Assembly: GCF_030846195.1 (NCBI RefSeq)
Contig: NZ_JAVCWH010000005.1
Span: 248,001 to 312,000 of the forward strand
Length of the DNA stretch: 64,000 nucleotides
Origin: Paracoccus yibinensis
Lineage (GTDB): Bacteria > Pseudomonadota > Alphaproteobacteria > Rhodobacterales > Rhodobacteraceae
Direction of reading: 5' to 3'
Below the pieces are notes generated by a model. It was given only the letters and a program-made list of their open reading frames with translations, was not told the origin of the DNA and did not search any database. A program made the position numbers and the translations under genes. Below, one piece after another: positions 19,388 to 28,134 of the stretch (positions are counted from its first letter, which is position 1; each line of letters starts with the position of its first letter).

Positions 19388-20284
19388 ATGACTCGTAAAG
19401 TAACCAAGGCCATCTTCCCCGTAGCTGGTCTGGGGACTCGCTTTCTTCCCGCCACGAAAAGCATCCCGAAAGAGATCATGACGCTGGTCGACCGGCCCCT
19501 GATCCAGTACGCCATCGACGAGGCGCGGGCGGCGGGCATCACCGAGTTCATCTTCGTCACTTCGCGCGGCAAGGGCGCGCTGGAAGATTACTTCGACCAT
19601 GCGCATGAACTGGAAAGCAGCCTGAAGAAATCCGGCAAGAACGACCTGCTGGAGATCCTGCGCACCACCAACATGGAATCGGGCGCCATCGCCTATATCC
19701 GCCAGCACAAGGCGCTTGGCCTGGGTCATGCGGTCTGGTGCGCGCGCCGCCTTGTGGCCGATGACGAACCCTTCGCGGTGGTGCTGACCGACGACGTGAT
19801 CATGGGCGACCCGCCCTGCCTGCAGCAGATGATCGAGGCTTATGGCGAAACCGGCGGCAGCATGGTCGCCACGATGGAGGTCGCGCCCGAAAAGGCGCAG
19901 GCTTACGGCGTGCTGGATGTGGCCGAGGATATGGGTGCCATTGTCAAGGTGCGCGGCATGGTCGAAAAGCCCCCGCTGGGCACGGCGCCGTCGAACCTGG
20001 CGGTGATCGGCCGCTATATCCTGGCGCCATCCGTCATGCAGAACCTGAACAAGCTGAAGGCCGGGTCGGGCGGTGAAATCCAGCTGACCGACGCCATCGC
20101 CGACGACATCGCCGCAGGGCGCGACGTCTTCGGCCTGCGCTTCCGCGGCCAGCGTTTCGACTGCGGGTCGAAGGCCGGTTTCCTGCAGGCGACCGTCGCC
20201 TTCGGACTGGAACGCGACGAACTGAAGCAGGAATTCGCCGAATACCTGCACGACATCATGTCGTTGCGCCGGGCGGCCGAATAA
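19388..20284 (+). CDS. galU: UTP-glucose-1-phosphate uridylyltransferase
   Basis: 298 residues. Motifs: FPVAGLGTRFLPATKSIPKE (nucleotide binding), the YAIDEARAAGI region, VVLTDDVIMGDP, and VEKPPLG. It makes UDP-glucose, the precursor for UDP-galactose and glycans. The ATG at 19388 begins the conserved MTRKVTKAIFPVAG and has AAAAGG upstream. It is followed after 3 bases by galE, an obvious pathway partner. Confidence 0.97.
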   Translation: MTRKVTKAIFPVAGLGTRFLPATKSIPKEIMTLVDRPLIQYAIDEARAAGITEFIFVTSRGKGALEDYFDHAHELESSLKKSGKNDLLEILRTTNMESGAIAYIRQHKALGLGHAVWCARRLVADDEPFAVVLTDDVIMGDPPCLQQMIEAYGETGGSMVATMEVAPEKAQAYGVLDVAEDMGAIVKVRGMVEKPPLGTAPSNLAVIGRYILAPSVMQNLNKLKAGSGGEIQLTDAIADDIAAGRDVFGLRFRGQRFDCGSKAGFLQATVAFGLERDELKQEFAEYLHDIMSLRRAAE

Positions 20285-20287
20285 TCC

Positions 20288-21274
20288 ATGTCCCGGACGG
20301 TATTGGTGACGGGGGGTGCAGGCTATATCGGCTCGCACGCCTGCAAGGCCCTGGCTGCGGCAGGCTATGTGCCGGTGACGCTGGACAACCTTTCGACCGG
20401 CTGGCGCGACGCGGTGAAATTCGGCCCCTTCGTGCAGGCTGACCTGCTGGACCGCGCGTCCCTGGACGCGGCATTCGCCGAACACCAGCCCGCCGCCGTC
20501 CTGCATTTTGCGGCGCTAAGCCAGGTGGGCGAGGCGATGGCGGAACCCGGCAAGTACTGGCGCAACAATGTCAGCGGATCGCTGAACCTGATCGAGGCCG
20601 CCATTCAGGCGGGCTGTCTGGATTTCGTCTTCAGTTCCACCTGCGCGACCTATGGCGACCGCGACGGCGAGGTTCTGGACGAGGATACCCCCCAGGCGCC
20701 GCTGAATGCCTATGGCGCATCCAAGCGCGCGATCGAGGACATGCTGGTCGATTTCGGCGCCTCGCACGGGCTGCGGTCGGTGATCTTCCGCTATTTCAAC
20801 GTGGCGGGTGCCGATCCCGATGGCGAAGTCGGCGAACATCATCGTCCCGAAACCCATCTGATTCCGCTGATCCTGGACGCGGTCGACGGCAAGCGGGCGG
20901 CGCTTACGGTTCATGGAACCGACTATCCAACCCCTGACGGCACCTGCATCCGCGATTACGTCCATGTCATGGATCTGGTCGATGCTCATGTGAGGGGTCT
21001 GGAATGGTTGCGCGCCGGCAAAGGCAGCCGGGTTTTCTGCCTGGGCACCGGCGACGGCTTTTCCGTGCGCGAGGTCGTGGACGCCACGCGCCATGTCACC
21101 AATCGCCCGGTGCCGATGGTCGATGGCCCTCGCCGGGGTGGCGACGCCATCAAGCTTGTCTGCGGCAGCACGCGGGCCAAGGCTGAACTGGGCTGGCAGC
21201 CCCTGCGGTCCACCATGCAGCAGATGATCGGGGATGCCTGGCGGTGGCATCAGAACGGATCCTATCAGGCGTAA
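20288..21274 (+). CDS. galE: UDP-glucose 4-epimerase
   Basis: 328-residue short-chain dehydrogenase-type epimerase. It has the Rossmann NAD motif TGGAGYIGSH, the catalytic YGASK (Tyr and Lys), the FRYFNVAGADPDG segment and GTDYPTPDGTCIRDYVHV. It interconverts UDP-glucose and UDP-galactose and is coupled to galU. Its 3' end overlaps the GTG start of the next glycosyltransferase by 31 bases. Confidence 0.97.
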   Translation: MSRTVLVTGGAGYIGSHACKALAAAGYVPVTLDNLSTGWRDAVKFGPFVQADLLDRASLDAAFAEHQPAAVLHFAALSQVGEAMAEPGKYWRNNVSGSLNLIEAAIQAGCLDFVFSSTCATYGDRDGEVLDEDTPQAPLNAYGASKRAIEDMLVDFGASHGLRSVIFRYFNVAGADPDGEVGEHHRPETHLIPLILDAVDGKRAALTVHGTDYPTPDGTCIRDYVHVMDLVDAHVRGLEWLRAGKGSRVFCLGTGDGFSVREVVDATRHVTNRPVPMVDGPRRGGDAIKLVCGSTRAKAELGWQPLRSTMQQMIGDAWRWHQNGSYQA

Positions 21275-22320
21275 CCGTCGGTCGGCCCCCGGCGTGGCGC
21301 CGGGCCTGGTCGGCCTGGCGCCAGCGCTGGAAGCGTCGGAAGCTGTTGTGGCGCTGCCTGCGGGCCGCCCGCGACCTGACCCCGCTTGCCGACCGCACGG
21401 CGGCGATCCGGCCAAGGGCCATCCTGTGCTTTGCCACCGTCCGCAACGAAATGCTGCGCCTGCCGCAGTTTCTGGACCATTACCGCCGTTTGGGCGTCAC
21501 GGCCTTCCTGATCGTGGACAATGCCAGCACGGATGGCACCGGCGGCTTCCTGAGGGATCAACCGGACGTGTCGCTGTGGCATGCGGCGGGCAGCTACCGG
21601 GCGGCGCGATTCGGCATGACCTGGCTGGGCGCGCTGCTTTTCCGATACGGGCATGGGCACTGGTGCCTGACGGTCGATGCCGATGAATTGCTGGTCTATC
21701 CCGATTGGGACCGCCGCCCGCTGCCGGAACTGACCGCACATCTGGACGCGGTCGGGCGGCCTGCGATGGGTGCGATGATGCTGGATCTGTATCCGCGAGG
21801 GCCACTGGACCGGGCCGAGGCGGGTCCGCAGGCCCCGTTGACCGAACGGCTGCCCTGGTTCGATCCGTCCCCCTATCGCTGCCGCGAGGTTGCCCCGAAG
21901 CGCAATCGCATCCTGCATGGCGGCGTCCGGGAACGGGTGTTCTTTCCCCGCGACCCCGACCGGGGACCAACGCTGAACAAGCTGCCGCTGGTGCGCTGGA
22001 ACCGGCGATACGTTTATGTCAATTCGACCCACTCCCTTCTGCCGCCCAGGCTGAACGACGAATATGACGGCCCCGGCGACCCGCGCCTGTCCGGGGTGCT
22101 GCTTCATGGCAAGTTCCTGCCCGACAGCCCTGCCCGCGCGTCCGAGGAACTGGTCAGGCGCCAACATTTCGTTGCCCCACAGGACTATCGCGGTTATCAC
22201 GCGGCGATCGCCGAGGCCCCAACCCTCTGGCACGAGGGATCGGTCAGGTACGAGGGATGGCGGCAGCTTCTTGATCTGGGGCTGATGGGGGCGGGACAAT
22301 GGCACCCCGGTGACGGTTGA
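21244..22320 (+). CDS. Glycosyltransferase family 2-like protein, first of a tandem pair
   Basis: 358 residues. The GT-A type core has ILCFATVRNEMLRLPQFLDHYRRLG, FLIVDNASTDGT and a DxD-like LTVDADELLVYP. The arrangement resembles the 'Glyco_tranf_2_4' group. The C-terminal part, with LNKLPLVRW, GVLLHGKFLP and the RRQHFVAPQDYRGYH segment, is shared with the next gene. The GTG at 21244, inside the galE end, is the only start that keeps the basic N-terminal region. The donor sugar is unknown; linkage to galU and galE suggests a UDP-hexose. Confidence 0.8.
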   Translation: MASERILSGVTVGRPPAWRRAWSAWRQRWKRRKLLWRCLRAARDLTPLADRTAAIRPRAILCFATVRNEMLRLPQFLDHYRRLGVTAFLIVDNASTDGTGGFLRDQPDVSLWHAAGSYRAARFGMTWLGALLFRYGHGHWCLTVDADELLVYPDWDRRPLPELTAHLDAVGRPAMGAMMLDLYPRGPLDRAEAGPQAPLTERLPWFDPSPYRCREVAPKRNRILHGGVRERVFFPRDPDRGPTLNKLPLVRWNRRYVYVNSTHSLLPPRLNDEYDGPGDPRLSGVLLHGKFLPDSPARASEELVRRQHFVAPQDYRGYHAAIAEAPTLWHEGSVRYEGWRQLLDLGLMGAGQWHPGDG

Positions 22321-22377
22321 ATCGTTAACGGTCTTTTTACCAAGGGCGTGTATCCGGCATGTCGGTGTGTTTGTGAT

Positions 22378-23442
22378 ATGCAGGCGTTACAGGTGGTGAC
22401 AGGGGCGGGGATCCGAAGAAGGCTGGGGGCGCTTCCGATCATCGGTCGCCTGCGCCGACGCGTGGAACGGCAACGCCTGATTGCGCGGGGCCTGCGCAGC
22501 CGCACCGCCTTGCGTGCCATATCCGACCGCACCCGGCTGATCGAACGCGGCGATATCCTGTGCTTCGTCACCTTGCGGGATGAACGGGCGCGGCTGCCCT
22601 GGTTCCTGTCCTATTATCGGGCCATGGGGGTGCGGCATTTCCTGATCGTGGACAATGCCAGCCAAGACGGCGGCGGCGATTATCTGCGCGCCCAGCCGGA
22701 CGTGTCGCTGTGGTGGACCGATCACAGCTACAAGGTTGCGCGCTTCGGGATGGACTGGATGAACTGGCTGCTGCTGAGGCATGGCCGGGGGCACTGGTGC
22801 CTGACCGTCGATCCCGACGAATTCCTGGTCTATCCGCATCATGATCAGCGTCCCCTGGCGGCGCTGACCAGTTGGCTGGATGCCATCGGGCGCCGGTCCT
22901 TTCCGGCAATGCTTCTGGACATGTATCCCAAAGGCCCGATCGAGGATGCGGTCTGCGTCGAAGGCCAGGATCCCCTCGATATCGCCCGCTGGTTCGACCC
23001 GGCCAATTACTCGATCCAGAAGAACGACTATTTCGGCAACCTGTGGATCCAGGGCGGGCCGCGCACGCGGGCCTTCTTTACCCACGATCCCCTGGCCGGA
23101 CCGGCGCTGAACAAGATCCCGCTGGTGAAGTGGAGCGCGCGCTATGCCTATGTCAGTTCCACGCATATGCTGCTGCCGCGCGGGCTGAACCTGGTCTATG
23201 ACGAAGATGGGGGCGAACTGATCTCGGGCTGTCTGCTGCACGCCAAGTTCCTGTCCAGCTTCTCCGCCAAGTCGGCCGAGGAACTGGACCGCCGCCAGCA
23301 TTACGGCGGCAGCCAGGAATATCGCGCCTACCACGCGGGCCTGCATCGCGGCGTCCGGTTGTGGTGCAGCGAATCGCGCGAATATCGCGACTGGCAACAG
23401 CTCGAGGATTTGGGCCTGATCTCTCGGGGGAACTGGGCGTGA
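22378..23442 (+). CDS. Glycosyltransferase family 2-like protein, second of a tandem pair
   Basis: About 354 residues, clearly homologous to the gene before it along the whole length: ILCFVTLRDERARLPWFLSYYRAMG, FLIVDNASQDGGG, HWCLTVDPDEFLVYP, ALNKIPLVKW, GCLLHAKFL and ELDRRQHYGGSQEYRAYH are all shared blocks. This indicates a tandem duplication followed by divergence. The start is uncertain: the ATG at 22378 has no good ribosome binding site, and a GTG at 22348 follows AAGGG too closely. The stop overlaps the next gene (GTGA). Confidence 0.8.
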   Translation: MQALQVVTGAGIRRRLGALPIIGRLRRRVERQRLIARGLRSRTALRAISDRTRLIERGDILCFVTLRDERARLPWFLSYYRAMGVRHFLIVDNASQDGGGDYLRAQPDVSLWWTDHSYKVARFGMDWMNWLLLRHGRGHWCLTVDPDEFLVYPHHDQRPLAALTSWLDAIGRRSFPAMLLDMYPKGPIEDAVCVEGQDPLDIARWFDPANYSIQKNDYFGNLWIQGGPRTRAFFTHDPLAGPALNKIPLVKWSARYAYVSSTHMLLPRGLNLVYDEDGGELISGCLLHAKFLSSFSAKSAEELDRRQHYGGSQEYRAYHAGLHRGVRLWCSESREYRDWQQLEDLGLISRGNWA

Positions 23443-25127
23443 AGGCGGCGGTGCGCCTTGGCGTGGTGCTGCTGTGCCATGATGATCTGGGTCTGGTGGC
23501 GCGGCTGGCGCGGATCTGGACAAGCGGCGGGGCGCGGGTGGCAATCCATGTCGATGCCAAGGTGTCGGCCGCACGGGTCGCCGGGCTGCGCCAGGCGTTG
23601 GAGGATTGCGGCCAGATCATCTTCAGCAGGCGCCACCGCTGTTCCTGGGGGCGCTTCAGCCTGGTCCGCGCGACCCAGGATGCCGCCGCCGAACTGCTGC
23701 AACGGTTCCCCGACACCACCCATGTCTATCTGGCCTCGGGTGCCTGCCTGCCGCTGCGGCCGATATCGGATCTGACCGCCTATCTGGCGGCCGACCCTGA
23801 TCGCGATCATATCGAAAGCGTCAGCACCCATGACGTGGGCTGGACCGTCGGCGGCCTGAACCACGAACGCTTCACCCTGTTCTTTCCCTTCGACTGGAAG
23901 CGGCGCCGTTGGCTTTTCGACCGCTTCGTCGATTGGCAGCGCAGGCGAGGCATCGGCCGCCGAATGCCCGCCGGGCTGTCCCCGCATCTGGGATCGCAAT
24001 GGTGGTGCCTGACCGCGCGCACCCTGCGCGCGATCCTCGAGGATCCGCGGCGGGCAGAGTTCGACCGTTTCTTCCGTTTTGTGTGGATACCCGACGAAAG
24101 CTATTTCCAGACCCTGGTGCGGCGCCATTCGACGACCGTGGAAAGCTGGTCGCTGACCATGGCCAAGTTCGATCATGCCGGCCGGCCTTATTGCCTTTAT
24201 GACGACCACGTCGCCATGCTGGCCGAATCGCGCTGCTTCGTTGCGCGCAAGGTCTGGCCCGGCGCCGCGCACCTGCTGTCGCATTTCCCGCTGCCCGACG
24301 AAGACCGCCCGCAGGTCGATCCGCCCCAGCCCGCGCGGATTTCCCGCATCATCAACCAGACCGTGCGCCGGCGTGTCCTGGGCAGGCCGGGGCTTTACAT
24401 GCAAAGCCGCTTTCCCCGCAAGGATGCGGAGAACGGCAAGACCTCGGCCCCCTATGCGGTGATCCACGGGCTGACCGACATCTTTCCCGGCTTCGAGGAC
24501 TGGCTGCGGGGGCATCTGTCATGTCATGTCCATGGCCACCTGTTCAGCCCCGAGGGGGCCGAATTCGCCGGTCGGCCGTCCATCGGGCCAGGCGCGATCT
24601 CGTCGGATCCGCTGGTCCGCGACCGCGATCCCCAGGGCTTTCTGACTTCCCTGATCCGCATCACGGACCGGATGCAGGTGTTCCAGTTCAGCCCGCGCGA
24701 CAATCAGGCGCTGAACTGGTTCATGGCGACCGACCCCCACGCGCATATGCTGGTCGTCACCGGCGCATGGAAGCTGCCGCTGCTGCATTCGGGGATGCCC
24801 TTCGACGACGTGCGGCGCATCTTCGCGCAGTTGCAGCGGATCGAACTGGAACAGCTGGACGTGCTGAATTCCCTTTGGGTCCGGGCCAGGCTGCACCATC
24901 ACGACCTGGGCGAATTCCTGCTATATCCCCGACCGATCCTTCAGGACTTCCTGTTGCGGATCGATCCTCATTCACCGCCCATCACCACGCTGCCAGCCAT
25001 GCGCGACCTGACCGGGCTGGACCAGATGCTGCGGCGGCTGCGCAATTCTGGACTGCGCCCGCGCCTGACAGGCGAGGATCTGCCGCCCGTCGAGCTTCTG
25101 ACCGCCGAAAGGGCGGCCGCCGAATGA
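23439..25127 (+). CDS. Core-2/I-branching-type glycosyltransferase with an extra C-terminal domain
   Basis: 562 residues. The first 290 or so resemble beta-1,6-N-acetylglucosaminyltransferase-type (GT14) enzymes, with HVDAKVS, SWGRFSLVRATQDA, YLASGACLPLRP, QWWCLTARTL and WIPDESYFQT. A separate C-terminal region (about residues 330-562, beginning PYAVIHGLTDIFPGFEDWL) does not match a glycosyltransferase motif I know and may be a recognition or second catalytic domain. The GTG at 23439 overlaps the previous stop; its own stop overlaps the sulfotransferase start. Confidence 0.75.
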   Translation: MKAAVRLGVVLLCHDDLGLVARLARIWTSGGARVAIHVDAKVSAARVAGLRQALEDCGQIIFSRRHRCSWGRFSLVRATQDAAAELLQRFPDTTHVYLASGACLPLRPISDLTAYLAADPDRDHIESVSTHDVGWTVGGLNHERFTLFFPFDWKRRRWLFDRFVDWQRRRGIGRRMPAGLSPHLGSQWWCLTARTLRAILEDPRRAEFDRFFRFVWIPDESYFQTLVRRHSTTVESWSLTMAKFDHAGRPYCLYDDHVAMLAESRCFVARKVWPGAAHLLSHFPLPDEDRPQVDPPQPARISRIINQTVRRRVLGRPGLYMQSRFPRKDAENGKTSAPYAVIHGLTDIFPGFEDWLRGHLSCHVHGHLFSPEGAEFAGRPSIGPGAISSDPLVRDRDPQGFLTSLIRITDRMQVFQFSPRDNQALNWFMATDPHAHMLVVTGAWKLPLLHSGMPFDDVRRIFAQLQRIELEQLDVLNSLWVRARLHHHDLGEFLLYPRPILQDFLLRIDPHSPPITTLPAMRDLTGLDQMLRRLRNSGLRPRLTGEDLPPVELLTAERAAAE

Positions 25128-26521
25128 CCGAAGGCTTCCGCAGCTTCGTGATCTTCGCCGAGATGCGCACCGGGTCCAACCTGCTGGAAGCGACGCTGAA
25201 CGCCGTCCGTGGCGTCACCTGCTTTGGCGAGGCGTTCAACCCCTATATGATGGGCTGGCCCGACAAGGACGAGATGCTGGGCATCACCCGCGAGGCGCGC
25301 GAGGCCGATCCGCTGCCGCTGCTGGCCAAGCTGACCGGCCGGCCAGGGCATCTTCCAGGGTTTCGCTATTTCCACGACCACGATCCCCGTGTGTTGGAAC
25401 CGATCATCGCGGATCGGCACTGCGCCAAGATCATCCTGACGCGCAATCCGCTGGACAGCTATGTCTCGACGCGGCTGGCCTGGGAAACGAACCAGTGGAA
25501 GCTGAACGAGACGGAAACGCCCATCCCCGCCCGCATCACCTATGACGGGGCCGAATTCCGGCAGATGCTGTCGGCCATGGACGAATTCCGCAGCCATGTC
25601 GTCAGCCGCCTGCAAACGACGGGCCAGGTGGCTTTTCATCTGGATTATGACGATCTGCGCGATGCAGGCGTGATGACCGGGCTGCTGCACTGGCTGGGCC
25701 GGACCGACCTGGACCGGGTGGAGCCTGCCCGCGACCAGGTGCCCCAGAACCCGCAGGAACTGGCGCGGAAGGTCGCGAATTTCGATGCCATGCAGGCCGA
25801 TCTGCACGACATGGATCCGTTCCTGCTGCACCGCCTGCCGCTGTTCGAACCCCGGCGTGGACCGGCGGTGCCCAGCTTCGTCGCGGCGGATTCGGGGCAG
25901 GGGCTGCTGTTCATGCCGGTCAGGGGTGGACCAGAACGGACCATCCGGGACTGGTTGGGCGGGTTGGCCGCGATCCAGGGGGATTTCACCCAATCCACCC
26001 TGCGCCAGTGGAAGCGCGCCAGGCCGGGCCACCGCAGCTTTACCGTCCTGCGCCATCCGCTGCTGCGGGCCTGGACAGCCTTCGACATCCTGCTGACGCG
26101 CGGCAATCCCGAACAGCGTGAGGTTCTGCGCCGCCTGCACCGTGTCCCCCTGCCGCCCGACGATGCGCTGGCGGATTTGGCGGGGGACGCCCGCATCGCC
26201 GTCTTTGCGGACTTCCTCGCTTTCCTGCGCCGAAACCTGAATGGCCAGACATCGCTGCCCACCCAGCCCGCCTGGGCCAGCCAGACCGAGGTTCTGGCGG
26301 GCTTTGCCCGCTTCGCCCTGCCCGACATGGTGGTGCGCGAAGATCGGCTGGCCAAGGATCTGGGGCATCTGGCCCGCGCGGCGGGGATCGATGAGACCAG
26401 ACTGGACGGGGTGGCGGCTGCCCCTGTGCCGGAGGCGCTGCGCGATCCCAGGCTGGCCGAAGCGGCGCAGGCGGCATACCTGCGTGACTACATCACCTTC
26501 GGGTTCGACTTGATGCCGTAG
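25124..26521 (+). CDS. Sulfotransferase with two sulfotransferase-like halves
   Basis: 465 residues. The N-terminal half begins FVIFAEMRTGSNLLEATLNA, a Stf0/NodH-type PAPS-binding loop, followed by FGEAFNP and ILTRNPLDSYVSTRLAWET (3'-phosphate-binding segment). The C-terminal half has FTVLRHPLLRAWTAFDILL and QTEVLAGFARFALPDMVVREDRL, which look like a second sulfotransferase-family module whose 5'-phosphosulfate loop is degenerate. It probably sulfates a glycan built by the upstream enzymes, using PAPS; cysQ nearby would clear the PAP product. It is coupled to the preceding gene by ATGA. Confidence 0.78.
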   Translation: MTEGFRSFVIFAEMRTGSNLLEATLNAVRGVTCFGEAFNPYMMGWPDKDEMLGITREAREADPLPLLAKLTGRPGHLPGFRYFHDHDPRVLEPIIADRHCAKIILTRNPLDSYVSTRLAWETNQWKLNETETPIPARITYDGAEFRQMLSAMDEFRSHVVSRLQTTGQVAFHLDYDDLRDAGVMTGLLHWLGRTDLDRVEPARDQVPQNPQELARKVANFDAMQADLHDMDPFLLHRLPLFEPRRGPAVPSFVAADSGQGLLFMPVRGGPERTIRDWLGGLAAIQGDFTQSTLRQWKRARPGHRSFTVLRHPLLRAWTAFDILLTRGNPEQREVLRRLHRVPLPPDDALADLAGDARIAVFADFLAFLRRNLNGQTSLPTQPAWASQTEVLAGFARFALPDMVVREDRLAKDLGHLARAAGIDETRLDGVAAAPVPEALRDPRLAEAAQAAYLRDYITFGFDLMP

Positions 26522-26578
26522 GGTAGGGTTTTACCCCACCTTGCCCGGCAAAAGGTGGGGTAGAACCCCACCCTACCC
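26521..26578. terminator. Bidirectional hairpin terminator with GTAGGGTGGGGTT-type repeat
   Basis: Between two convergent genes, an imperfect long inverted repeat spans 26521-26578. Within it lies a perfect 8-bp hairpin GGTGGGGT-AGA-ACCCCACC (26554-26572). A 23-base part (26554-26576) recurs with one mismatch at 51041-51063. It probably ends transcription of both neighbours and looks like a REP-type genomic repeat. Confidence 0.65.
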
Positions 26579-26605
26579 AAGCTGCAATTCAGTCGGGCGA
26601 CATTG

Positions 26606-27994
26606 CTACCCCTGCAACAACGCAGCCAATTCCGCCTGCTTTTCGCGGACCAGGGCCGCATTCCCATCCGATTCAAGGTTCAGCCGGACCACCGGTTCCG
26701 TGTTCGACTTGCGCAGGTTGAAGCGCCAGTTGCCGAAATCCAGCGACACCCCGTCCAGGTCGTCGCGGCCCTGCGCCTGGGGTTCGTAGCGTTCGATCAA
26801 CCGCGCGATCGCCGCGTCAGGGTCGTCGATGTGATAGTTCGTCTCGCCCGAGGACGGATAAAGCCGCATCCGCTCCTCCAGCAGCTCGGCCAGTGTCTTG
26901 CCCTTGCGCGACAGCAGTTCCACCATCAGCAGCCAGGGGATCATGCCGCTGTCGCAGTAATAGAAGTCGCGGAAGTAATGATGCGCCGACATCTCGCCGC
27001 CATAGATGGCGCCCACGTCGCGCATCTTGCGCTTGATGAAGGCATGGCCGGTCTTGCTGACGACCGCCTCGCCGCCGGCCTCCTGGATCATGGCGCGGGT
27101 GTTCATGATGACGCGGGGATCGTGGACGATCTTCTCGCCCGGCGATTTCTCCAGGAATGCCGCGCCCAGCAGGCCCACGATGTATTCGCCGGGAATGAAG
27201 CGGCCATTTTCGTCGAAGAAGAAGCAGCGGTCGAAATCGCCGTCCCAGGCGACGCCAAGGTCGGCGTTTTCGGATTTCACCTTTTCCACCGTCACCGGCT
27301 GGTTCTCGGGCAGCAGCGGGTTCGGAATGCCGTTCGGGAAGCTGCTGTCCACGTTGTGATGCATCCGCACGAAGGTCAGCGGCGCGCCGCGCTTTTCCAG
27401 TTCCGCCGCGATGGCGTCGAAAGTCGGGCCTGCCGTGCCGTTCCCGGCGTTCACCACGATCTTCATCGGCTTCAGCACGGACACGTCCACAAAGTCTGCC
27501 ATGGCACGCGCGTAATCCGCGCGGGCATGGCTGAAGTCGGTGACACTGCCCTTGGTCGCGGGCGCAAAGCTGCCGCTGGTGGCCAGTTCCACGATGGGCG
27601 GCAGTTCGGTCGCCGGATCCAGCGGGGCCGATCCGCGCCCCACGATCTTCATGCCGTTGTAGTTGATCGGGTTGTGCGACGCCGTGACCTCGATCCCGCC
27701 GTCGGTGTCGTGGAAGCCGGTGTGGAAATACACTTCCTCGGTGCCGGCCAGGCCCAGATCCAGCACGTCGGCGCCGCCGTCCGTCAGCCCCTCGATCAGC
27801 GCGGCGGCCAGTTCGGGCGAGGATTCGCGGCTGTCCCGGCCAACGACCACGCGCTTGGCGCCGCGCGCCTGGGCGAAGGCCCGGCCGATCCGATAGGCGA
27901 CATCAGCATCCAGGTTCTTGCCCAGTTCGCCGCGAACGTCATAGGCCTTGAAACAGGTGATGTCGCGATGGCCGAGATTGCCTTTGTCGCTCAT
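26606..27994 (-). CDS. Phosphomannomutase/phosphoglucomutase
   Basis: 462-residue alpha-D-phosphohexomutase. It has the N-terminal FKAYDVRGELG, the phosphoserine loop TASHNPINYNGMK, the metal-binding DGDFDRCFFFDENG and sugar-binding GGEMSAHHYF, and the C-terminal phosphate loop (FRKSNTEP-like: LRKSNTEPVVRLN). It interconverts 1- and 6-phosphohexoses for GDP-mannose or UDP-glucose synthesis. It lies tail to tail with the glycan cluster and plausibly supplies it with glucose-1-phosphate or mannose-1-phosphate. The second ATG (27994) has better spacing from AAGGA than the first (28000). Confidence 0.92.
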   Translation of the reverse strand: MSDKGNLGHRDITCFKAYDVRGELGKNLDADVAYRIGRAFAQARGAKRVVVGRDSRESSPELAAALIEGLTDGGADVLDLGLAGTEEVYFHTGFHDTDGGIEVTASHNPINYNGMKIVGRGSAPLDPATELPPIVELATSGSFAPATKGSVTDFSHARADYARAMADFVDVSVLKPMKIVVNAGNGTAGPTFDAIAAELEKRGAPLTFVRMHHNVDSSFPNGIPNPLLPENQPVTVEKVKSENADLGVAWDGDFDRCFFFDENGRFIPGEYIVGLLGAAFLEKSPGEKIVHDPRVIMNTRAMIQEAGGEAVVSKTGHAFIKRKMRDVGAIYGGEMSAHHYFRDFYYCDSGMIPWLLMVELLSRKGKTLAELLEERMRLYPSSGETNYHIDDPDAAIARLIERYEPQAQGRDDLDGVSLDFGNWRFNLRKSNTEPVVRLNLESDGNAALVREKQAELAALLQG

Positions 27995-28041
27995 GGGCAT
28001 GATCCTTGCTGAACAGTCGAACTGACCAAGCGCTAACAGGA

Positions 28042-28061
28042 CGCCTTGGAATTACAAGGCG
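28042..28061. promoter_or_regulatory. Inverted repeat CGCCTTG-N6-CAAGGCG between divergent genes
   Basis: A perfect 7-base inverted repeat with spacer GAATTA sits in the 140-base divergent gap between the phosphohexomutase gene and the NTF2-like gene. It looks like an operator for a dimeric repressor, but could be a small RNA hairpin. No regulator is assigned. Confidence 0.35.
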
Positions 28062-28134
28062 CATCTGGTCCTTCTGGTCTAGGTGACGCGCAACGCGAAG
28101 GGCGTTAGAACCGTTCCCGACGAAGGAGATGCCC

